55,016 bases of DNA, from positions 38,719 through 93,734 of the forward strand of contig JAJYHM010000022.1 of assembly GCA_021784755.1 (NCBI GenBank), given 5' to 3'. This DNA comes from Pseudomonadota bacterium. Lineage in GTDB: Bacteria; Pseudomonadota; Gammaproteobacteria; Acidiferrobacterales; Acidiferrobacteraceae. This document shows, one piece after another, positions 7,707-14,202 of the stretch. Numbering within the stretch: the stretch's first letter is position 1; each line of letters begins with the position of its first letter. The translations under genes were made by a program, and so were the position numbers. The notes under the pieces are model-generated. The model searched no databases. It was not told where the DNA came from and worked only from the letters and a program-made list of their open reading frames with translations.

Positions 7707-8908
7707 GGCGCGGGCGGTCGGGTGGTGGTGGCGAGCATGACGGCATAGCGCGCAGCCCAAGGTAACAAGGCCAGAATGGCGATGGGGGCCGCGAATACGC
7801 TCAGATCATAAGGGGCAAGCCGCTCCAGCATCGGAACGTCGGAGGCAACCCTCAGGATCGCCGCGACCTCTATGCCCAGGAGTGCAACCCAGCTCAAGAG
7901 ATCGCTCGAAAGCCCGCGTCCCGAGTGGCCGCGCGTGACACGGGTAGCCATAGCCACGATCAAGCTCATCGCAAAACCGATAGCGAGGGCATGCAAGGGG
8001 CCGCGGCCCAGATGCGGATGGCCGGCGACCAAGCCGGCATCACCTAGGGCGTACAAGACGAAGCCCACCCCGAGCCAGGCATAGCCCGCGTAGAGCAAGA
8101 GCAAGAGCCCGTGGCGCACAACATCGCGCCGAAACCAGAGTGTCAGGAAATACCAGGCCACCGCCGCTATCGCGGCATCCAGAAAAATGAGCGGGGCGCG
8201 CCAAGCGAGGCTTGCCATGAGGGCATGGGCGCTTGTAGCGGCAAGGAAGCCTGGCGGGATCCTGGGATCGGCCGGTGGACGCTTATAGTCTGCAAGCACC
8301 GAGGCCGTAAAAAACGGGATCATGCGATAACTCACCCCAAAGAGGGTGGGTAGCAGGAAGACGAAGAGCCCGACCCGGATCGGGATCGCGAAGGGGATCG
8401 GCGAGCCGCGCCAAAGGGCAGCCGCGTAAAGCGCAAGCCCCACGACCTCCGCCGTCAGCGTCACAGTGAAGACCAATACACCCTGGCGCGCCGGTTTGCG
8501 CGCGCGGCGATAAACGCCGATGAGCGCGGCGACAAGGCGCGCATCGCCCAAGGCCATGAGGACGGCGCCAAGAACGATCGCCCGATCGCCCAAAAGGAGG
8601 CCCGCGTACACGAGCACGAGGCCCACGACCCGCACGGCGAAGGCATCGCGGTAGGCGCGACGCGCAACCGGGGCGGTCTGCATCCATCGGGGAAAGGTGG
8701 TGGCCAGAAAACCGAACACGAAAAACGGGAAGACCCCGTACAGCATCAGGAAGCCATGCAGAGCAACCGGCGACACAGGGAGAGCGGGGAGCGGATAGGC
8801 GCCGGCAAACGCCCCCATGAGCCACAGCGCCCACAGGATCAAGGCGAACAAGACCTGCACGAGGCCACCCAGAAAATAGGCGATGTGGGGGGCATCAAAG
8901 AGCCGCAC
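7703..8908 (-). CDS. nnrS: NnrS family membrane protein
   Basis: 401 residues with about twelve hydrophobic segments. NnrS features are the N-terminal APHIAYFLGG, HGFLMLYGVFPFFVFGF near residue 50, and HALAIGFAMSLIVAMATRVTRGHSGR near residue 310, with histidines placed as in heme-binding NnrS. NnrS is a heme- and copper-containing membrane protein that relieves nitrosative stress, often under NO- or oxygen-responsive control. The start overlaps the upstream membrane gene by 14 bases. Together with hemerythrin and DUF2249 this forms a conserved type of NO-stress cluster. Confidence 0.9.
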   Translation of the reverse strand: MRLFDAPHIAYFLGGLVQVLFALILWALWLMGAFAGAYPLPALPVSPVALHGFLMLYGVFPFFVFGFLATTFPRWMQTAPVARRAYRDAFAVRVVGLVLVYAGLLLGDRAIVLGAVLMALGDARLVAALIGVYRRARKPARQGVLVFTVTLTAEVVGLALYAAALWRGSPIPFAIPIRVGLFVFLLPTLFGVSYRMIPFFTASVLADYKRPPADPRIPPGFLAATSAHALMASLAWRAPLIFLDAAIAAVAWYFLTLWFRRDVVRHGLLLLLYAGYAWLGVGFVLYALGDAGLVAGHPHLGRGPLHALAIGFAMSLIVAMATRVTRGHSGRGLSSDLLSWVALLGIEVAAILRVASDVPMLERLAPYDLSVFAAPIAILALLPWAARYAVMLATTTRPPAP

Positions 8909-10184
8909 GGGACAAGCCTCCAGTGGAGGCCCGGGAAACGCGCTGGTAAAAGATGTGCGCGGTGAAGAGATTGGCGCCGAGCAGGGCTCCGTCCGCGATC
9001 CACAAAAGCGCGGCGCCCTCGCAAAGGGCCTGCGGCCACGTTATCGCCGCAAGACTGAGTCCTATGGTGGCCAGATGCAAGACGGCGTGGACGCGCATGG
9101 ACCGCTCGCTGATGGCGGACGTCATAAGGACGATGGGATGTCCGGGGCGTCGCTGAAGATGGAGCCACACGAGAAAGGGAACGATCTTGTAGAGCATGCC
9201 ACTCATCAGGGAGGCGGCAGCCCCCATGAGGGCCAGTAGACCATAAGCGAGCGGCCACTTGAGACCGGAAAGAAGGCCCACCGCCATAAACGCGCCCACC
9301 ACGGCTGACGCAATTAGGCTCACCAAGCCGATATACCAAAAGAACGTCATGGCGTCACAACGCCTACGGCCGCGCGTCCAGAGGCGTTGGCCGAGGAGCC
9401 CCGCATAAGCGACAACGACCGCCGCCAAGACGACGCGAAGGGTGCTCTCGACGGCAGGAACCGGCCATGCTCGAGCGATGAGGGTCGCGAACAGTAGAAT
9501 CGAAACGAGTGGTCCCAGAACGAGAGAGACACGCGGCGACCAAGGCCTGGCACCTTGAAACATGGGCAGAACCTGCGCGGCGACCGCCGCCCACAACACG
9601 AAGACGCCGCCCGCGAGCGCCCACAAGGGATGGGCGTGCAGGAGCGTAGCCGACACCGGGGTGCCGGCGGCGCGCTCGCCGGCCATAACAAGACCGAAGG
9701 CCAGGGCGATGCCCAGCAGCGTGACTGCATAGAACATGGGCGTCATCGTCTTGTGTTTCGGCAATCGCCACAAGACCCAAGCGCCCGATAAGGTAAAGGC
9801 ACCGGCGGCTATGGCCAGAGGCACCGCCGCCAGACCAAAAAAGAACGGTGGCCCCTGAAGAAAGGCGGCCGCCAAAAGCAGCGCCCCCAGGGCGAAACCC
9901 CAGCGGACGGCCAGGGCGAGGCCCGCCACGCGCGGGAACGAGGTGCCGGACACTACCGGCACCAGCTGAAACGCGGCGGCGGTGGCAATCAACATCAGAA
10001 AGCCTATGGTCACGAGATGGGTGGCGGCGAGCACGGCCGGCGTATAACGGTCCTGCAAGGCCCCGGGGCCCGCCGCCAAGAGCACCGCCCCGGCCGCGAC
10101 AAGGAACCAGGGCGCCCAGAGAAAGGAGCGCAGAACCGATGCCAGAGGCGGCGCCTCGTCAAAGGCGAGGCCGCGTGCGCTCAT
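8895..10184 (-). CDS. Polytopic membrane protein, NnrS/CcoN-like
   Basis: 429 residues from the ATG that shares ATGA with the upstream DUF2249 stop; a longer frame upstream is not needed. About twelve hydrophobic helices are visible. Several histidines sit in or near helices (ATHLVTIGF, LLHAHPLWALAGG, VLHLATIGL), a layout like heme-binding membrane proteins such as NnrS or the CcoN subunit, without the complete metal-ligand set I could assign. It lies between DUF2249 and nnrS, so a heme- or NO-related role is likely. I do not recognise an exact family. Confidence 0.65.
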   Translation of the reverse strand: MSARGLAFDEAPPLASVLRSFLWAPWFLVAAGAVLLAAGPGALQDRYTPAVLAATHLVTIGFLMLIATAAAFQLVPVVSGTSFPRVAGLALAVRWGFALGALLLAAAFLQGPPFFFGLAAVPLAIAAGAFTLSGAWVLWRLPKHKTMTPMFYAVTLLGIALAFGLVMAGERAAGTPVSATLLHAHPLWALAGGVFVLWAAVAAQVLPMFQGARPWSPRVSLVLGPLVSILLFATLIARAWPVPAVESTLRVVLAAVVVAYAGLLGQRLWTRGRRRCDAMTFFWYIGLVSLIASAVVGAFMAVGLLSGLKWPLAYGLLALMGAAASLMSGMLYKIVPFLVWLHLQRRPGHPIVLMTSAISERSMRVHAVLHLATIGLSLAAITWPQALCEGAALLWIADGALLGANLFTAHIFYQRVSRASTGGLSRAAL

Positions 10185-10423
10185 GGGCTCATGCCCGGGC
10201 CGCGTGTTATGACGACATCGTAAACGCAGTCTTCGCCGCGCGGGATCGCTACGGACTCGTAGGAATACCCTCGTTCGGCCAGCAGACCAAACAAGGGGTA
10301 GGGCTGGCGAGGCAGACGCACCCGCACGCACTCTCCGGGACCCAGGGCAGTCGCCGCCTGCAGAGCGACCTGCAAGGGCTCGGGCGGCGGCAGATCGCTT
10401 GCATCGACGAAGCGTTCATGCAT
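10181..10423 (-). CDS. DUF2249 domain protein
   Basis: 80 residues. The pattern DASDLPPPEPLQVALQAATA, then PGECVRVRLPRQPYPLFGLL and ERGYSYE, is characteristic of DUF2249, a small TusA-like fold usually found beside hemerythrin, NnrS and denitrification genes. No TusA-type catalytic cysteine is present at the N-terminus. The start overlaps the hemerythrin stop by 8 bases, and the end overlaps the next gene by 4. The molecular function is unknown. Confidence 0.82.
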   Translation of the reverse strand: MHERFVDASDLPPPEPLQVALQAATALGPGECVRVRLPRQPYPLFGLLAERGYSYESVAIPRGEDCVYDVVITRGPGMSP

Positions 10424-10847
10424 GGACGACCGGCGCCTCCTTCATGACTTCGAGCAGACGACCGGCGCAATCGGCAAGCAGGCTGTCGCTCATGGGATAG
10501 AGGACATTCTCCTCCTTCAAGTGATGCTGCGATACGAGGATGGTCAGGGTATCGAAAAGCGCCCGGCACTCCACGCCGCTTCCGCTGCGCCCCTCTGCGA
10601 GCAGCGAGCGAATGGCGTCATGCTCCTCGCGCATGATGATGAGCGGCCCCCCGGGCCCTGTGCGCCGCGCGAACTCCGGAAACAAGACCCGCTCCTCGAT
10701 CCCCAGGTGATGCTCCATGGCCTCGCTGAACGCAAGCAGAGCCTCTTGCGCGCGCGGCGTGCCGCAGGCGTTCTCCGCGTCCTCCATGAGGCGATCCAGC
10801 TCACGGTGCTGACGCGCCAAGAAACTCGACAGGATTTGATTCGACAC
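10416..10847 (-). CDS. Hemerythrin-like (HHE) domain protein
   Basis: 143 residues, a four-helix bundle with the di-iron ligand pattern of hemerythrins: H14 (RQHRELD), H46/H47 and E51 (EHHLGIEE), H76 (REEHDAI), H108/H109 and E112 (SQHHLKEEN). Such proteins bind O2 or NO, or store iron, in the cytoplasm. It is the first gene of a five-gene minus-strand operon with nnrS, which favours NO or redox sensing or scavenging. A degenerate FNR/DNR-like site lies 67 bases upstream of its start. Confidence 0.88.
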   Translation of the reverse strand: MSNQILSSFLARQHRELDRLMEDAENACGTPRAQEALLAFSEAMEHHLGIEERVLFPEFARRTGPGGPLIIMREEHDAIRSLLAEGRSGSGVECRALFDTLTILVSQHHLKEENVLYPMSDSLLADCAGRLLEVMKEAPVVHA

Positions 10848-10907
10848 GGTTCATTCCCCAAAAAAATGTAGTGCGATCATTGTCGGACCGTCACCCGCCT
10901 TACGCCA

Positions 10908-10921
10908 TTGCCTTAGGTCAA
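10908..10921. promoter_or_regulatory. Degenerate FNR/DNR-like site upstream of the hemerythrin-nnrS operon
   Basis: TTGCCTTAGGTCAA keeps the TTG and CAA ends of the FNR/DNR consensus and 7-8 of its 10 fixed bases. Its centre is 67 bases before the hemerythrin start; I could not place a convincing -10 at the class II distance. Suggestive only. Confidence 0.4.
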
Positions 10922-10970
10922 GACGGCCGACAAGCCCGAAAGCAGGCGGTGAGCGACGTCTCGGACATTA

Positions 10971-10986
10971 TATTGCTATAGCAATA
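10971..10986. promoter_or_regulatory. Perfect 16-bp palindrome, probable MarR operator
   Basis: TATTGCTATAGCAATA is a perfect palindrome 57 bases before the marR start, followed by a partial copy (GTTGCTATGC). MarR proteins commonly bind such AT-rich palindromes in their own promoters, so autoregulation and possibly control of the divergent hemerythrin operon are inferred. Confidence 0.65.
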
Positions 10987-11042
10987 GTTGCTATGCTATC
11001 TTTTATCGTACATCCCTCCAAAAAGGTGTGCGGAGACAGACC

Positions 11043-11672
11043 ATGCCCGGACCCCGAAAGATGCGAGCCCGAATCGAAACCGTCGATGCGACGACTGCGC
11101 GATTCGTCATAGAGGAAAGCCTGGGTTACCTCGTCAATGCCGCCGCGCGCCTTTTGGCGCGCTCGCTGCATCACCGCATCTCGCGCCATGGCGTCCCGAT
11201 TGGGCAGTGGCCGTTCCTCATGTTCCTGTGGGAGGAGGAAGGCCTTACACAGAAGGCGCTGAGCCACCGCATTCCGATCGACGAAGCGACTACCGTGAGA
11301 ACGCTGGACCGCATGGAGCGCGACGGCTGGGTACGCCGCACGCGCAATCCGTACGACCGCCGCCAGACCTTGGTCTTTTTGACGGAGGCAGGCCATGCGC
11401 TCGAAAAGGTCTTGCTGCCGTACGCAAGCGAGGTCAACGAGATGGCAATGCAGGGCCTGGACCAGACCCAAAGAACCCATCTCCTAAAGCTGTTACAGGG
11501 GCTTGTCGCACGACTACAGACCGATCATGCACCGTGGCCTGCCACGCGATCGGTCGCAGGCAACCACACGGCCCACCCCCCGGAAAACGAATCCGCCGGC
11601 GGTCGTGTGCGCGAACGCAAAGGAAGGAGGCGCACCGGGCAACCATCAAAGGTCGAGGTGCCGCCAAAATGA
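11043..11672 (+). CDS. MarR family transcriptional regulator
   Basis: 209 residues from the ATG with GGAG 7 bases upstream. The winged helix is clear: LTQKALSHRIPIDEATTVRT (helix-turn-helix, about residues 70-89), LDRMERDGWVRRTRNPYDRR (wing, about 90-109) and LTEAGHALE. The N-terminal dimer helices include LGYLVNAAARLLARSLHHRI. A low-complexity tail of about 50 residues after residue 160 is unusual for the family. The palindrome at 10971-10986 is its likely operator. The next gene starts inside its stop codon. The effector is unknown. Confidence 0.88.
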   Translation: MPGPRKMRARIETVDATTARFVIEESLGYLVNAAARLLARSLHHRISRHGVPIGQWPFLMFLWEEEGLTQKALSHRIPIDEATTVRTLDRMERDGWVRRTRNPYDRRQTLVFLTEAGHALEKVLLPYASEVNEMAMQGLDQTQRTHLLKLLQGLVARLQTDHAPWPATRSVAGNHTAHPPENESAGGRVRERKGRRRTGQPSKVEVPPK

Positions 11673-12193
11673 ACCAGGCGACGGCTAGGCCGGAGACCGC
11701 GCTCCGATTGAGGAGAGACGCCACTATGGGAAAGAGACTACACCTCGCGGCCGCCCTACTCGCCACCGTCATCGTCACGGTCTTCTGCGCAGCGACGCTG
11801 ACCGTAGAGCTGCTTGGCACACGGCCGCAGATTGCCCTCGTCAAGCAACTGATCGTATTTCCTGGTCTCGCGATCCTCATTCCCGCGCTCGTCGTGACTG
11901 GGCTTTCCGGGAACCGCTTGGCCCGGGGCCATCGGCACCCCCTCGTGGGACGCAAGATGACGCGCATGCGGCTCATAGCCGGCAACGGTATCCTGATCCT
12001 CGTCCCCTGCGCGCTCTATCTGAGCCACCTGGCGTCGGCAAATCGATTCGATGCCCGTTTCGCCACCATCCAAGGCCTTGAGATCTGTGCCGGGATCACC
12101 AATATTGTGCTGATGGCGCTCAACATCCGCGATGGTCTGCGAATCAGGCGCGGACCGCAGGGGGATGTGGCGGACGACCGAGGCGCCCGATGA
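11669..12193 (+). CDS. Small integral membrane protein, function unknown
   Basis: 174 residues from an ATG that shares ATGA with the marR stop, with GAGGTG upstream. A second possible start at 11726 (MGKRLHLAAALL) has GAGGAG in front and would remove 19 residues. Four hydrophobic segments are visible: LAAALLATVIVTVFCAATLT, LIVFPGLAILIPALVVTGLS, GNGILILVPCALYLS and ICAGITNIVLMALNIRDGL. I do not recognise the family. Coupling to marR suggests it is controlled by that regulator. Confidence 0.7.
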   Translation: MNQATARPETALRLRRDATMGKRLHLAAALLATVIVTVFCAATLTVELLGTRPQIALVKQLIVFPGLAILIPALVVTGLSGNRLARGHRHPLVGRKMTRMRLIAGNGILILVPCALYLSHLASANRFDARFATIQGLEICAGITNIVLMALNIRDGLRIRRGPQGDVADDRGAR

Positions 12194-12856
12194 GCGTGCG
12201 ACACGTCCAAAACAGCGCGACGACCCGCCCCTGATTGAACCAGACAGTGCCGCTGTCGGGGTGAACATCGATGATGCCGCGGTCGCCCTGGCGGACGATC
12301 CCCTCACTCACAGAGCCCCTCGCCACAGGCCTGCGTCGTCGGGTTCAGCCGGTCTCCCTTCCATGTCGACCTCTTTGCATCTAGAGCACAGGAGAGACCT
12401 GCGCTTGAGCCTTGGTGTGGGCGCCGGGCGGCCGATCCATGGGAAGTTTTGCACACTGGCGCGCGGCGGGGGCGCTCACAGACGCGCTGACATCCGGTAG
12501 ATCCCCGTTTCCGGACTGCGGCACCGCCGACCCGCGTGTGCGGAAGGAGCACGCCGAATCGGGTGCCGGCCCTGCAGCCGCGACGCGCCGCTCGGCTGTC
12601 CGCCGGGTGGTGCCACGTGTTAGCCCCAAAAGAGATAGGCGATCGGTCCTCCCTATCCCCAAAGACGTAAATGGTTCGGCAAAACACCCCAAACCGTTCC
12701 CTGCCCCCAGCGCGCGGAGTACACTTACGTGCCGTATGCGATTGGCCTTGATAGCTGTCAAAAGTAGCATATCCTTATAAACAACAAGATAGGGTCCGGA
12801 GGCCAGAGGCTTCTGGTTGCGCCGGAAGCCACCTCAACGATAGGACGACGCGACAC
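12194..12856. other. 663-base stretch without a confident gene
   Basis: I see no convincing coding region. A minus-strand frame at 12144-12326 (GDRGIIDVHPDSGTVWF) is locally protein-like but overlaps the end of the membrane gene and matches nothing I recognise. The last 110 bases hold the FNR box and promoter of the fnr gene. Confidence 0.5.
12748..12761. promoter_or_regulatory. FNR box in the fnr promoter
   Basis: TTGATAGCTGTCAA matches 9 of the 10 fixed FNR consensus bases. A good -10 (TATAAA) lies at 12776-12781; the box then covers the -35 region, about 33 bases before the expected start of transcription. That position suits repression, that is negative autoregulation as known for E. coli fnr. 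The match is seen, the role inferred. Confidence 0.75.
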
Positions 12857-13591
12857 ATGGCGGTTACGAGTTTCGAGGCCAGCCTGAGACAACGGTGTTC
12901 GAACTGCAGTCTGCGGGAGATCTGTCTGCCCCTTGGGCTAGACGCCGAAGAGTTGGGGAAACTGGACGACCTCGTCAAGCGCAGACGACGCGTCTTTGCC
13001 GGTCAACACCTGTTCCGCGCGGGCGACCCCCTGCAGTCTCTTGCTGCCGTGCGCACGGGGTTTTTCAAGATCTACGAGGTGAGCGCGGGCGGCCACGAGC
13101 AGATCACGGCCTTTCCCATGGAAGGCGAACTCATGGGTCTCGACGCGATCAGTACCGATGCGCACCGCGGCAACGCCGTGGCGCTCGAGGATAGCGAGGT
13201 ATGCGAGATCCCCTTCACGAGGCTCGAAACGCTGCTGTCCGACCTTCCTCGTCTGCAACATCAATTCCATAAACTCCTAAGCGGCGCAATCGCAAGCGAC
13301 CACGGCCTTATGATGGTGCTTGGCACCATGACCGCCGAACTCAAAGTGGCCGCCTTCCTCTTGAACCTCTCGGACCGCCTTGAGGCGCGCGGCCAGCCAC
13401 GTGCCATCATTCGCCTCCCCATGTCGCGCGAAGAGATCGGCAACTATCTTGGGCTCAAGCTTGAGACGGTGAGCCGCATGTTCTCCAGGCTGCGCGATGA
13501 TGGGCTCATAGCGACCGAGGGACGGAAGACCGAAATTCTCGAACACAAAGCCCTGAGAGACCTCTGCCTCCAAGGCCCCCTGCGGGCCTGA
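12857..13591 (+). CDS. fnr: FNR, oxygen-sensing global regulator
   Basis: 244 residues. The N-terminal RCSNCSLREICLP supplies C14, C17 and C23, and C116 lies in EDSEVCEIPF; this is the four-cysteine 4Fe-4S set of E. coli FNR (C20, C23, C29, C122). The cyclic-nucleotide-like barrel is followed by a dimer helix and the helix-turn-helix MSREEIGNYLGLKLETVSRM, with the E-x-x-SR recognition residues that read TTGAT. It activates or represses genes when oxygen is absent. A box of its own lies upstream, and a perfect box lies between nrdD and the ubiUV operon, so both are probable targets. Confidence 0.95.
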   Translation: MAVTSFEASLRQRCSNCSLREICLPLGLDAEELGKLDDLVKRRRRVFAGQHLFRAGDPLQSLAAVRTGFFKIYEVSAGGHEQITAFPMEGELMGLDAISTDAHRGNAVALEDSEVCEIPFTRLETLLSDLPRLQHQFHKLLSGAIASDHGLMMVLGTMTAELKVAAFLLNLSDRLEARGQPRAIIRLPMSREEIGNYLGLKLETVSRMFSRLRDDGLIATEGRKTEILEHKALRDLCLQGPLRA

Positions 13592-13622
13592 CGCGGCGCA
13601 CGTCGAACCCCTACCGGAACGA

Positions 13623-13656
13623 ACACCCGCGGCACGACGGTGCTTCGCGGGGGTGT
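13623..13656 (+). terminator. Weak hairpin terminator after fnr
   Basis: ACACCCGC pairs with GCGGGGGTGT around a 16-base loop, 31 bases after the fnr stop, followed by GCGTCTTT. The U-run is short, so termination is plausible but not strong. Confidence 0.45.
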
Positions 13657-13749
13657 GCGTCTTTATGTGCCTATTCTTGGGCTGCGCGGAAGCAGTATGG
13701 TATGAGGGAAATTGTCATAACCAAGCCTGTGTCCTGCAGGGGGCATACC

Positions 13750-13955
13750 TTGGCCACAAGAAAGCCTAGCGCTAATGAGCTCGACGTCAAAGCCTTGCTG
13801 AGGGAAGACCGGGATCTCGGAAGTCGTTGACGAAAGACGGGCCCCAGGAGGTCCTGGAGGCCGAGATGACTGAGTTGCTGGGGGCCGGCGCCCGCCGAGC
13901 GCCACGCTGCAAGCTTTTAAAGGAGCACTTTGGTGGCCGCCCCCTTTGGCGCTAG
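13750..13955 (+). pseudogene. Decayed N-terminal fragment of an IS256-family (mutator) transposase
   Basis: The fragment begins LATRKPSANELDVKALLRED from TTG and hits a stop at 13828. In the next frame it continues SLTKDGPQEVLEAEMTELLG, then diverges and stops at 13955. The block QEVLEAEMTELLGAG is the conserved N-terminal motif of IS256-type transposases. About 55-60 of roughly 400 residues remain, with at least one frameshift and no DDE domain. No terminal inverted repeats were found. The following bases up to 14202 hold no gene I can support. Confidence 0.75.
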
Positions 13956-14202
13956 CCGTGGAGGCACATACAATCCGCGAGCGCGCCCGTCCATCGTGCA
14001 GCATAAACAGCAAACCAGGCCGCAGCCACGGCGTCTGGCCGTCTCCCCCGCCGCGCCCTCGCCACACACGCCCTTGGTCTGAACGACCAAAGTCCGAGCG
14101 ACCTTGGCCCGATGAACAACGGCAGGCCGAGCCGTATAACGGCACAGCACGGTCGGGCTTCTCCCGGCCCGCTTGAAACCCGATCACTCAAGGAGGTCAC
14201 CC

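Noticed and set aside
12144-12326. Minus-strand frame with protein-like text (GDRGIIDVHPDSGTVWF)
   Set aside because: It overlaps the end of the membrane gene, has no clear ribosome site and matches no family I can name.
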